Shown piece after piece: positions 33,265 to 42,306 of a DNA stretch of 64,000 bases. Every line of letters starts with the position of its first letter. Positions within the stretch are counted from its first letter, which is position 1. Below the pieces are notes generated by a model. It saw only the letters and a program-made list of their open reading frames with translations. It did not search any database and had not been told where the DNA came from. The DNA lies in NCBI GenBank assembly GCA_964470965.1, contig CAYYIS010000005.1, positions 102,103 through 166,102 on the forward strand. Reading direction: 5' to 3'. The translations under genes and the position numbers were made by a program. Source of the stretch: CAYYIS01 sp964470965. Lineage in GTDB: Bacteria > JAAXHH01 > JABIQT01.

Positions 33265-36246
33265 ATGTCCAACAATGATTTTGATTCCGGACTGGTCTGG
33301 CTGCTCAAAGTCTCCGGCCGGATTACGAGCGGCATAGTGATAACATTGTCGTTGCTGGTTCTGATCGGATGGCAATTCGAGGTGGCGGTTCTGAAGAGCA
33401 TGGTCCAGCCCGGCCGTGTATCCATGAACCCAATGACGGCCGTTGAATTTCTGTTCTCCGGTGTCAGTCTGTGGCTTCTGCTACCCCAACCACTAACCGA
33501 TAAACGTCGATGGATGGGGGTGGCCTGCGCCCTTGTCGTCATCCTCATTGCTGGCGCGCGCCTGGCAGATTTCCAATTGACCGGTACAGCGGCCATCGAT
33601 GATTTACTGTTCGCCTCAAAGTTGAGCGGCAGCAGGATGAGCCCGGAATCGGCCTATACCTTCATCCTCATCGCATTTGTCCTGCTGATTCTCGACATCA
33701 AAATAGTAAATTACTGGTTTCCGCTGACCGTGGTCCTCGGTGTATCCATCATAGCCCTGCTGGCGCTCACCGGAGCAATCTACAGCACGCTGGTCGCCTA
33801 TCGGATCGCCGGTGATATCGCCATTCCGCTGAATACGACCCTGGGCTTCGGCTTCCTTTGTATCGGTATTCTGTGCGCCCGGCCGTTCCGGGAACCGGCA
33901 GCGACCCTGATCAGCACTACCGCTGGTGGCATCATGGCCCGGCGGCTTCTGCCAGCGGCCTTTATTATTCCGCTTGTACTGGGCTGGGCCCAGTTTCAGG
34001 GACAACGATGGGGGCTGTACGGCATAGAATTCGGCTTCTCACTGTTCGCCCTGGGCAACGTCATTGCCTTCAATGTCCTTATCTGGTGGAACGCCCGCTC
34101 CCTGGGACGAATCGACGCGGAACGAACCAGGGTGGACCGTCAGCTTTACCGACAGAACGAGCTGCTCGAACAGACCGCCCACGACCTAGTACGCTCCCAG
34201 GAGGAACTGCAGGTTGCAAAGGATGCCGCCGAAAAAGCAAACAGGGCCAAGAGCGAATTTCTGGCCAACATGAGCCACGAAATCCGAACTCCGATGAACG
34301 GCATCATCGGCATGACACAACTACTGCTCAACACCAGGCTTTCTCCTCAGCAGAGGGAATACCTGCACCTTGTAGACCAATCTGCCGATGCGCTCCTTGT
34401 GCTGCTGAATGATATTCTCGATTTCTCCAAAATAGAGGCGGGACGGCTGGAACTGGAATCGATTCCCTTCAACCTGCGGGACACCGTGGGTGACACCCTT
34501 CAGAACCTTGGCATCGCCGCATCGGATAAGGGACTGGAGCTGGCCTCCCACATACCTCAGGATATTCCGGACGCCCTGATCGGTGATCCGGGACGACTGC
34601 GCCAGATCGTGGTTAATCTGGTGGGCAATGGAATTAAGTTTACCGAGACCGGCGAGGTCGTGGTATACGTGGAAACGGAATCCCAAAAAGACACACAATG
34701 CTGCTTGAAATTTTCCGTCAGGGATACAGGCATCGGGATTCCTGAAGATAAGCAGGAGTTTATTTTCAACGTATTCAGCCAGGCCGATCAGTCTATGTCC
34801 CGACGCTTCGGAGGCACCGGCCTGGGGCTGGCCATCTCCTCCCAGCTCACTTCAATGATGGACGGGCGTATCTGGGTCGAAAGCGAACCAGGTAAGGGAA
34901 GCACGTTCTACTTCACGGCGATCTTCGAACAACAGAATGTACCGGAACAGGAGCCGCTGCCCATATCGGACACATTGAAAGAAATGATGGTTCTGGTGGT
35001 GGATGACAATCACACCAATCGGCTTATTGTGGAAGAGATGCTGAAAAACTGGGGTATGCGCTCCTCCAGTGTGCCCGGCGGTGAAATTGGTATTCAAGCG
35101 ATGGAACGTGCCATCGAATCCGGCCAGCCGTTCCCGCTCGTTCTGATCGATTTGATGATGCCGGAAATGGACGGGTTCTCAATGGCGGAAGAAATCCGAA
35201 AACGTCCCGAGATGGCTGACACCACCCTGATCGCGCTATCTTCCGCCGGACGTCCCGAAGAAATGTCCAGGGGCCAGGAACTGGGCATCGCCCATATCTT
35301 GATAAAACCGGTGAAACAGTCAGACCTGTTCCATGCCGTAGCACACGCCTGTCAGACTATCGGCTCCGAAGAGTTGGCGGTGAATGCGCAGGATGAAGCG
35401 GCCCAGGTTCAGCGCCCACGGAAGATTCTGCTGACGGAAGACGGTATTGTCAACCAGAAGGTGGCGGTAATGATGCTGGAGGCCCGCGGCCATACCGTTG
35501 CGATCGCCAACAACGGCCTAGAGGCGGTGGAGCGACTCAACCAGGAGCGGTTCGACCTGGTTCTGATGGATGTTCAGATGCCGGAAATGGACGGACTCGA
35601 AGCAACGCGAGTGATTCGAACCATAGAAAATGAAACAGACACCCACACGCCGATCATCGCCATGACAGCACATGTGATGAAAGGTGACCGGGAACGCTGC
35701 CTGAACGCCGGTATGGACGGCTACCTCTCTAAACCCATCAGGGCGGAAACACTCTATGGTATGATCGAGAGCCTTGTCGCGGATGGGGACGGGATGGCGG
35801 ACGAGGCAGTCGTCCGGACGACCGGCCCTGGGATCCATCGGGCAGAATCAGGAAACGACTTCGAGCAGGAGCAGGACCCGTTGGTATTGGATCCCAAGGA
35901 GCAGCATGTAGAACAACTGTTCAACTGGGATACCGCACTGGAGCAGCTAAACGGTAATGAGAAAGTGCTGAAAGATATTGCGGAAATGTTCATGGAGCAA
36001 TACCCGAACCTGGTACAGGCGATCCGCGGCTCCATCGAAAATGAGGACATGCCTGAACTACGGCGATCCGCACACACCCTAAAAGGCTCCGCAGCCACTT
36101 TTTCCGCTGGACCGGTTGTAAAAGCCGCCTATCGTCTGGAGACCATGGGACGGGAAATGGACATCACCGACGTGGATTCAGCCCTGAAGGATCTGGATCG
36201 GGCGCTCGCGGAGCTCGCACCGGCTTTGCTGGCCAAAACAAACTAA
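33265..36246 (+). CDS. Membrane hybrid histidine kinase with two receivers and Hpt domain
   Basis: 993 aa. An N-terminal membrane sensor of about eight helices (20-280) leads by a coiled coil (285-330) to a HisKA domain with H338 ('FLANMSHEIRTPMNG') and an HATPase domain with its N box ('NLVGNGIKF'), 'DTGIGIP' and 'GGTGLGLAIS'. Receiver 1 (575-695) has phospho-site D629 and receiver 2 (720-840) has D769. A C-terminal Hpt domain carries H937 ('SAHTLKGSAATF'). This is a full His-Asp-His phosphorelay that normally ends on a separate receiver protein. The only separate receiver nearby is the one fused to glutamate dehydrogenase, 34 bases upstream on the same strand. No DNA-binding regulator is adjacent. 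The signal sensed by the membrane domain is unknown. AGGTG precedes the ATG. Confidence 0.95.
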   Translation: MSNNDFDSGLVWLLKVSGRITSGIVITLSLLVLIGWQFEVAVLKSMVQPGRVSMNPMTAVEFLFSGVSLWLLLPQPLTDKRRWMGVACALVVILIAGARLADFQLTGTAAIDDLLFASKLSGSRMSPESAYTFILIAFVLLILDIKIVNYWFPLTVVLGVSIIALLALTGAIYSTLVAYRIAGDIAIPLNTTLGFGFLCIGILCARPFREPAATLISTTAGGIMARRLLPAAFIIPLVLGWAQFQGQRWGLYGIEFGFSLFALGNVIAFNVLIWWNARSLGRIDAERTRVDRQLYRQNELLEQTAHDLVRSQEELQVAKDAAEKANRAKSEFLANMSHEIRTPMNGIIGMTQLLLNTRLSPQQREYLHLVDQSADALLVLLNDILDFSKIEAGRLELESIPFNLRDTVGDTLQNLGIAASDKGLELASHIPQDIPDALIGDPGRLRQIVVNLVGNGIKFTETGEVVVYVETESQKDTQCCLKFSVRDTGIGIPEDKQEFIFNVFSQADQSMSRRFGGTGLGLAISSQLTSMMDGRIWVESEPGKGSTFYFTAIFEQQNVPEQEPLPISDTLKEMMVLVVDDNHTNRLIVEEMLKNWGMRSSSVPGGEIGIQAMERAIESGQPFPLVLIDLMMPEMDGFSMAEEIRKRPEMADTTLIALSSAGRPEEMSRGQELGIAHILIKPVKQSDLFHAVAHACQTIGSEELAVNAQDEAAQVQRPRKILLTEDGIVNQKVAVMMLEARGHTVAIANNGLEAVERLNQERFDLVLMDVQMPEMDGLEATRVIRTIENETDTHTPIIAMTAHVMKGDRERCLNAGMDGYLSKPIRAETLYGMIESLVADGDGMADEAVVRTTGPGIHRAESGNDFEQEQDPLVLDPKEQHVEQLFNWDTALEQLNGNEKVLKDIAEMFMEQYPNLVQAIRGSIENEDMPELRRSAHTLKGSAATFSAGPVVKAAYRLETMGREMDITDVDSALKDLDRALAELAPALLAKTN

Positions 36247-36302
36247 CCGGCAGCGTACCTAAAATTTGTCCTTGCACAGCGAATATTGTGTAAGAATTAT
36301 TG

Positions 36303-36331
36303 TTGACAAATTCACTGGCCCTGCATAATGT
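36303..36331 (+). promoter_or_regulatory. Promoter of katG
   Basis: TTGACA at 36303-36308, a 17-base spacer and TAATGT at 36326-36331. The octamer TGTAAGAA occurs at 36289 and again at 36329, exactly 40 bp apart, flanking the -35 and overlapping the -10. This may be a regulator site pair (OxyR- or PerR-like control would fit katG, but neither consensus is clear). katG starts at 36410. Confidence 0.55.
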
Positions 36332-36409
36332 AAGAAATAATATAGTACCCGCCAATTAGGCATCGTCAGAACTGTTTTTTACAAAACACAGAACAAGATT
36401 GGAGAGAAT

Positions 36410-38593
36410 ATGGCGAGCAATGGAAAGTGCCCGGTGATACACGGAGCCCAAGCAAGAGGCACCACCGCGAATCAACACTGGTGGCCGAATCAGCTGAACC
36501 TGAAGATGCTCCACCAGAATCCACCCCAGTGCGATCCCATGGGAGAGGATTTCAACTATGCAGAAGAGTTCAAGACACTCGACTTGGTTGAAGTGAAGAA
36601 AGATATCGGAGAGGTGATGACAACCTCTCAGGACTGGTGGCCCGCCGATTATGGCCATTATGGCCCACTCTTCATCCGAATGGCGTGGCACAGTGCCGGC
36701 ACGTATCGTATTGACGATGGCCGTGGCGGCGGAGCATCCGGCACCCTGCGTTTCGCACCCCTCAATAGTTGGCCCGATAACGGGAACCTCGACAAGGCTC
36801 GCCGTCTGCTCTGGCCGATTAAGCAGAAGTATGGACGGAAGCTGTCTTGGGCCGACTTGATGATTTTAACAGGAAACGTGGCCTTGGAGTCGATGGGATT
36901 CAAGACGTTCGGTTTCGCCGGTGGACGCGAGGACGTCTGGGAGCCCGAAGAGGATATCTACTGGGGGTCGGAGACTACATGGCTCCAGGATGAGCGATAC
37001 ACCGGCGATAGGGATCTTGAGAACCCGCTCGGCGCGGTTCAGATGGGATTGATCTATGTAAATCCGGAAGGGCCGAACGGCAAGCCGGATGCGGTTGCCG
37101 CCGCCAGGGACATTCGGGAGACGTTCGCACGCATGGCCATGAACGACGAGGAGACGGTGGCTCTCATTGCAGGCGGTCATACGTTCGGAAAAACCCACGG
37201 GGCCGGCGATGCTGACCTTGTCGGTGCAGAACCCGAAGGTGCCACTCTTGAGGAGCAGGGCCTGGGCTGGAAAAATTCCCACGGTACCGGCAAGGGTGGC
37301 GACACCATCACCAGCGGGCTGGAAGGGGCCTGGACTCCCACCCCGACAACTTGGGACAATAGCTTCTTCGAGACGCTGTTCGGCTACGATTGGGAACTGA
37401 CCAAGAGTCCCGCCGGTGCCTGGCAGTGGGTTCCGACAGATCCCGCAGCCTCGGACACCGTTCCGGATGCTCATGATCCGTCGAAAACGCATTCCCCCGT
37501 TATGCTTACAACGGATCTCGCGTTGAGAATGGATTCGATCTATGAGCCGATCTCGCGGCGCTTCCTCGAGAATCCGGTCGAGTTCGCCGACGCTTTTGCC
37601 AAGGCTTGGTACAAACTTACCCACCGTGATATGGGACCCATTTCACGGTGTCACGGTCCGGAGGTACCAGCCGAACCTCTGCTGTGGCAGGATCCAGTGC
37701 CACCGGTCGACCATGAGCTGATCGGGGAACAGGACATCGCGGCCCTGAAGGACAAAATTATCGGATCAGGACTGTCCGTTTCCACGCTGGTCTCGACCGC
37801 TTGGGCATCCGCTTCCACCTTCCGCGGTACCGACAAGCGCGGTGGGGCGAACGGAGCGCGCATCCGCCTCGCGCCACAGAAGGATTGGAGCGTCAACAAT
37901 CCGGTAGAACTTGAGAATGTGCTACAGACCCTGGAGGGGATTCAGACTAACTTCAACAGCTCGCAGGCCGGCGGAAAGAAGGTATCGCTCGCTGACATAA
38001 TCGTGCTGGGTGGCTGCGCAGCCGTCGAACAAGCTGCAAAGAACGCCGGGCAGGAGGTACAGGTTCCCTTCTCGCCTGGACGGACCGACGCGTCACCGGA
38101 GCAAACTGACGTGGAATCGTTCGCCGTGCTCGAACCCACTTCAGATGGGTTCCGTAACTACTTTGCGAACGGGAATCTGAAACCTGAGGAGCACTTGGTG
38201 GATCGAGCACACATGTTGACGCTGACCGCTCCTGAAATGACGGTTCTCGTCGGCGGTATGCGTGCCTTGAATGCGAACACGGGGCAATCCCAGCTTGGTG
38301 TATTCACCAGTCGGCCCGGCACATTGACCAATGACTTCTTCGTAAACCTGCTCGACATGACCACAGAGTGGCAGGCGAACGCCGAATGCGAGCACCTGTT
38401 CGAGGGACGCGACCGTGGGACGGGCGAGATTAAATGGACCGGGACCGCCGTGGACCTCGTCTTCGGCTCGAACTCCCAGCTCCGGGCCATCGCAGAAGCC
38501 TATGCATGTGACGACTCACAGCAGACTTTTGTTCAGGACTTTGCGGCCGCGTGGTCCAAAGTAATGAATCTTGATCGTTTTGATCTAGACTGA
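36410..38593 (+). CDS. katG: Catalase-peroxidase
   Basis: 727-aa bifunctional haem enzyme that removes hydrogen peroxide by dismutation and also works as a peroxidase. The distal triad is R90-W93-H94 ('FIRMAWHSAGTYR'). The adduct-forming tyrosine lies in 'VQMGLIYVNPEGPNG' and the methionine in the following 'FARMAMNDEE' region. The proximal His is in 'LIAGGHTFGKTHGA'. The second, haem-free peroxidase-like domain is complete ('ASTFRGTDKRGGANGARIRLAPQKDW'). There is no signal peptide. The gene has its own promoter (36303-36331) and terminator (38618-38652), so it is monocistronic and separate from the kinase upstream. The ATG at 36410 is preceded by TGGAGAGAAT. Confidence 0.98.
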   Translation: MASNGKCPVIHGAQARGTTANQHWWPNQLNLKMLHQNPPQCDPMGEDFNYAEEFKTLDLVEVKKDIGEVMTTSQDWWPADYGHYGPLFIRMAWHSAGTYRIDDGRGGGASGTLRFAPLNSWPDNGNLDKARRLLWPIKQKYGRKLSWADLMILTGNVALESMGFKTFGFAGGREDVWEPEEDIYWGSETTWLQDERYTGDRDLENPLGAVQMGLIYVNPEGPNGKPDAVAAARDIRETFARMAMNDEETVALIAGGHTFGKTHGAGDADLVGAEPEGATLEEQGLGWKNSHGTGKGGDTITSGLEGAWTPTPTTWDNSFFETLFGYDWELTKSPAGAWQWVPTDPAASDTVPDAHDPSKTHSPVMLTTDLALRMDSIYEPISRRFLENPVEFADAFAKAWYKLTHRDMGPISRCHGPEVPAEPLLWQDPVPPVDHELIGEQDIAALKDKIIGSGLSVSTLVSTAWASASTFRGTDKRGGANGARIRLAPQKDWSVNNPVELENVLQTLEGIQTNFNSSQAGGKKVSLADIIVLGGCAAVEQAAKNAGQEVQVPFSPGRTDASPEQTDVESFAVLEPTSDGFRNYFANGNLKPEEHLVDRAHMLTLTAPEMTVLVGGMRALNANTGQSQLGVFTSRPGTLTNDFFVNLLDMTTEWQANAECEHLFEGRDRGTGEIKWTGTAVDLVFGSNSQLRAIAEAYACDDSQQTFVQDFAAAWSKVMNLDRFDLD

Positions 38594-38617
38594 TTTCAGA
38601 GAGTCACTGTAACGAAG

Positions 38618-38652
38618 AATGGCTCACGTACGATGTGCGTGAGCCATTTTAG
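38618..38652 (+). terminator. Terminator of katG
   Basis: An 11-bp perfect stem AATGGCTCACG (38618-38628) with CGTGAGCCATT (38638-38648) and a 9-base loop, then TTAG. It lies 25 bases after the katG stop. The following 275 bases to the channel gene's stop hold nothing recognised. Confidence 0.75.
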
Positions 38653-38926
38653 TATGGCGGAGCCGGTTAGGTTCGTTGAGGACACCGAATGGCCGCCCCA
38701 TTTTCCGCGGTTTCCTTTCCCCATCCGCCCTGTGGGCCATGTCCGCCATGCAGCTTTCCGGGGTGGATGTCACCGCGCGAGATGCCCACTGATGCCTCAG
38801 TTGACCATTTCCTGGCAATGTAAAGCGCAGTAAAACCTATGGGCCGTCATCGAGGGGAAATTCCCGTCAGTGTGTTGCGCAGGTACCGCCTGCAAAAATC
38901 GGTGTAATCCGACAACCTAGCTTTCC

Positions 38927-40615
38927 CTAAGATTCGTACAACTCAAGAAACCTCTGCTCCGACTCAACACTGCCGATAAGGATGATTTCCGATTCCGCGG
39001 GCAACCGCATGGACGGTTCCGGATTGATGTGCATAACATTGTTCGCGAACACAGCGGTTATGTAACACCCGCTGTCCTCCTGTATCGACGTCTCCGCAAT
39101 CGTCATGGCCGCCAGTTTAACCGGCAGTTTAATGCGGAATAAACTTAAGCCTTCCGAGATCAGCAGGACATCGGTACGTTTGAGCAGGTTAAATATAGCG
39201 TTGCCGCCCATAGATGCGTAAGACATCACAAAATCGGCGCCGGCACGGTGTAGAGATTCTACATTGCGCTCCAGCTTCGACCGGCTGATAATCTGAATGT
39301 CTGGACACAGTTTTCGACAATACAGCGTAAGATAAATGTTGGTGTCGTCCTCGTGGGACGTGATGATCACGGCTGGCGAATCCATGATGCCAGCCTTCTT
39401 CAACGTGCTGAATTCTGCGGCGTTCCCTGGTACATACTTGTCTGAAATCCGGACCCGGTCCTGCCGTTGCTCGATTATTCTGTAATCCAGGCCCCTCTCC
39501 TCGAGCGCCCTGCCCGCTGCACGGCCTACCCGGCCGCCTCCGATAACCACAACCGGTGCTTCGGTATGGTGGTAGATAGCGAACAGCTCATCATACAGAT
39601 CGATCTGGTCCTGCGTGCCCATGATGACCAGGACCATGTGGTCCGCCAGCTCGGTGTCCGCATCGACAGTCTCAAATTGACCTCGCCACCAGATGCCAAC
39701 CACTGTGACACCGGTCATCTCACGGAGCCTGCTCTCGCGCAGCGTTTTACCGACGAGGGGCGTGCCGACGATATTCGCCTCTGCGAACAGCAGGTCCTCA
39801 AACTGACCGATCACATGGGACATCGCATCGCCGCCGGTTGCCAGGCGCCCAAGGAACTGCCCCATCATCTCCCCCAGCTGCAATACATGTGTGGCGCCCG
39901 CAAGCTCCAGGATATCTACCGAAGCCGTGGTGTTAGACGTCGCGATGATCGGGACGGTTTCGGTTATATCACGTACCGTGAACGCAATGCTGGTATTGAG
40001 CGTGTCCCCGGCGGTCGCAGCCACAAGCGCCGCCTGATCGACGCGGGCGCTTTCATAAGTGCCAGGATCATCCACCGCACCTAGCATAACATTAAGTCCC
40101 TGGTCATGGAGTCGGAGTGCCAGCTCCAGATCCTGAATGATAATAACGTAATCATAATGATACTGCTTGAGCCTGATGATGAGATTGTGGGTAACCTCAT
40201 CGTAATCGGTCAGGACCACATGCTCCCTGTATTCCTGAGAAAGAGATCGCGGCACCCTGGCATTGGACTCGGCCTTACGAAGTGGTTCATATATGAATTC
40301 AATGATGCTGAACGGCAGAAGGATAAGCAGAAAAATCATACCACTCAAAAGCACCAGGAGAGAAAAGAACCGCCCGAGATCTGTGGTAAAATTGATGTCT
40401 CCATAGCCCAAGGTGGACATGGTGACCAAGGTCCAGTAGAGCCCTGAAAAAAGGCTGTGATCCTGCCCCTCCCGCAGCATGATAATATGGAACATTACAG
40501 TCTCGATTGTGATAATCAGGACCAGTGCGACGATAAAACGGATCAAGAACCTAAAATTCTGATAGCCGATGCGTTCTTTCATCAGTTTCAAGTAATGGAA
40601 TGGAGACAGATTCAT
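38927..40615 (-). CDS. Two-helix K+ channel with tandem RCK (TrkA-N/TrkA-C) domains
   Basis: 562 aa. Two transmembrane helices (about 22-46 and 83-108) flank a pore loop with the K+ selectivity filter in 'TMSTLGYGD' (residues 65-73). The cytoplasmic part has two TrkA-N Rossmann domains. The first, from about 132 ('HVVLTDYDEVTHNLIIRL'), has a degenerate glycine motif. The second, 'PVVVIGGGRVGRAAGRALEERG', has a canonical GxGxxG for NAD or nucleotide. Each is followed by a TrkA-C-like module. Such channels are gated by nucleotides or Ca2+ and release or balance K+. A good minus-strand promoter lies at 40774-40802. It is divergent from an M20 peptidase gene and forms no operon. Confidence 0.93.
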   Translation of the reverse strand: MNLSPFHYLKLMKERIGYQNFRFLIRFIVALVLIITIETVMFHIIMLREGQDHSLFSGLYWTLVTMSTLGYGDINFTTDLGRFFSLLVLLSGMIFLLILLPFSIIEFIYEPLRKAESNARVPRSLSQEYREHVVLTDYDEVTHNLIIRLKQYHYDYVIIIQDLELALRLHDQGLNVMLGAVDDPGTYESARVDQAALVAATAGDTLNTSIAFTVRDITETVPIIATSNTTASVDILELAGATHVLQLGEMMGQFLGRLATGGDAMSHVIGQFEDLLFAEANIVGTPLVGKTLRESRLREMTGVTVVGIWWRGQFETVDADTELADHMVLVIMGTQDQIDLYDELFAIYHHTEAPVVVIGGGRVGRAAGRALEERGLDYRIIEQRQDRVRISDKYVPGNAAEFSTLKKAGIMDSPAVIITSHEDDTNIYLTLYCRKLCPDIQIISRSKLERNVESLHRAGADFVMSYASMGGNAIFNLLKRTDVLLISEGLSLFRIKLPVKLAAMTIAETSIQEDSGCYITAVFANNVMHINPEPSMRLPAESEIILIGSVESEQRFLELYES

Positions 40616-40773
40616 ATCACACCCCTGCGCTGTGGTCCTACCGGACTTTACCTGGCGCCCTTTCTCTCAAATAAAGTTTGGTCCGTTTAAAGTGTTTTGT
40701 GCATTCCCATGCTCCTACAAGGCGTTGTGTTTCTACGTCCATTTATTGCCTCCCGGAGGATAATACACGCCAT

Positions 40774-40802
40774 AGTGTACGATTAAGCAGGCGCTCTGTC
40801 AA
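40774..40802 (-). promoter_or_regulatory. Promoter of the K+ channel gene
   Basis: On the minus strand TTGACA (40802-40797), a 17-base spacer and TACACT (40779-40774). The leader is about 150 bases to the ATG at 40615. Confidence 0.6.
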
Positions 40803-40824
40803 GATCAACAAGTCCTCGGCAGAT

Positions 40825-40886
40825 GATACTCACATCTGTAGTATCCTGTTTTTTCCTTGCATAAAATCGACAGGATATTGTATTCT
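40825..40886 (+). promoter_or_regulatory. Possible promoter and palindrome before the M20 peptidase gene
   Basis: TTGCAT at 40857-40862, an 18-base spacer and TATTCT at 40881-40886. Just upstream an imperfect palindrome (GATACT at 40825-40830 with AGTATC at 40840-40845) lies between the two divergent promoters and could bind a regulator. Confidence 0.35.
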
Positions 40887-40937
40887 GTTCAGGAATTCAT
40901 CATCAGTTTTCTGTAATTCTGCCGCTGAAAGGTTTTT

Positions 40938-42305
40938 ATGAATCGTGTACTGTCCGCTATTGACAGAGGGCGGGATGCTGCGCTGGATGGCTTGAGGGAA
41001 TTCCTCCGAATACCCAGCGTGAGCACCCATGCTCACCACAAAGAAGATGTGCAGCACTGTGCTGAATTTTTAGCTGAAGAGATGCGTCGCATCGGGATGC
41101 ATGAGGTGGAATCCATACCCACCGCCGGACATCCGATCGTGTATGGTGAATGGATGGGCGCACCGGGGCAGCCCACAGTGCTTTTTTATGGGCATTACGA
41201 CGTGCAGCCCGCAGAACCGTTTGAACTATGGGAAACGGACCCGTTTGATCCGACCGTGCGGGGCGACGACCTGTTCGCTAGGGGATCCACTGACGATAAG
41301 GGCCAGGTGTGGCTGCATTTGAAAGCGTTAGAAGCACATTTGACACAGACAGGGCGCCTGCCGGTGAACGTCAAATGGCTTATCGAGGGGGAGGAGGAAG
41401 TCACCGGTCCCAATCTGGATGCCTATGTGGAATCGCACCAGGAAAAGCTGGCGGCAGACCTAATTCTTATTTCCGACACCACCATGTTCGACTACGATAT
41501 ACCGTCCATCACCTATGGGCTGCGCGGTATCTGCTACATGGAAATACTGACTCAGGGACCCAACGAGGATCTTCATTCCGGCGGGTACGGCGGTTCCGTC
41601 TCCAATCCCATCAATGCCCTGGGTTCCATCATCGCACAGCTGTTGGACGACAGGGGCCGAATCACCATCCCCGGGTTCTACGATGATGTGGTGGCGTTGA
41701 CGGACGGAGAGCGGGCAGCATTCGCGGCGCTGCCGTTCAATGAGGAAGCATACCGGAAACGCCTGGGCGTGGCCGCACTGGCCGGGGAGGCGGGGTACAC
41801 CTCGCTCGAACGCGTCTGGGCACGGCCTACACTCGATGTCAACGGAATTCTGGGCGGGTTTACGGGTGAAGGTTCCAAGACTATCATCCCCTCGAAAGGC
41901 ATGGCCAAGGTCAGCATGCGTCTGGTGCCGGAGCAGGATCCGGTTCAGATCGCGGAGTTATTCGAAAACCATGTCCGCAAGCTAACGCCGCCGGGTGTGA
42001 CGATCGATTTCATCAGGCACGGCAGCGGAAAACCGTTCCTCACGCCCAAGGAACACCCGTTTATCCAGGCCGCAGGCAGGGCTCTAAAGAAAGGGTTCGG
42101 CAGGGCGCCCGTCTACAACCGGGAAGGCGGTTCGATACCGGTGGTGGCCACGTTTCAGGAGACGCTGGGACTGCCGACCGTCCTCATGGGCTTCGGTCTG
42201 CCGGACTGCAACGCCCATGCGCCCAATGAAAAGTTCAACCTGAAGAATTTCTACCGAGGTATCGCCAGTGCCGCCTGGTTTTATCAGGAATTGTGCACGG
42301 ACTAA
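40938..42305 (+). CDS. M20 family metallopeptidase (dipeptidase type)
   Basis: 455-aa zinc peptidase of the ArgE/DapE/CPG2/carnosinase family. Metal and catalytic residues are visible: H86 and D88 in 'FYGHYDVQP', the bridging Asp in 'ARGSTDDKG' (about 119), the general-base Glu pair in 'LIEGEEEVTG' (about 152-153), a later Asp ('LISDTTMFD') and the C-terminal His in 'LPDCNAHAPNEKF'. A lid/dimerisation domain is inserted in the middle ('GPNEDLHSGGYGGSVSNPINAL'). There is no signal peptide. It probably cleaves dipeptides or acylated amino acids in the cytoplasm. The CDP-glucose dehydratase-like gene starts 1 base after the stop codon, so they are co-transcribed even though the functions look unrelated. 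Confidence 0.93.
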   Translation: MNRVLSAIDRGRDAALDGLREFLRIPSVSTHAHHKEDVQHCAEFLAEEMRRIGMHEVESIPTAGHPIVYGEWMGAPGQPTVLFYGHYDVQPAEPFELWETDPFDPTVRGDDLFARGSTDDKGQVWLHLKALEAHLTQTGRLPVNVKWLIEGEEEVTGPNLDAYVESHQEKLAADLILISDTTMFDYDIPSITYGLRGICYMEILTQGPNEDLHSGGYGGSVSNPINALGSIIAQLLDDRGRITIPGFYDDVVALTDGERAAFAALPFNEEAYRKRLGVAALAGEAGYTSLERVWARPTLDVNGILGGFTGEGSKTIIPSKGMAKVSMRLVPEQDPVQIAELFENHVRKLTPPGVTIDFIRHGSGKPFLTPKEHPFIQAAGRALKKGFGRAPVYNREGGSIPVVATFQETLGLPTVLMGFGLPDCNAHAPNEKFNLKNFYRGIASAAWFYQELCTD

Positions 42306-42306
42306 T

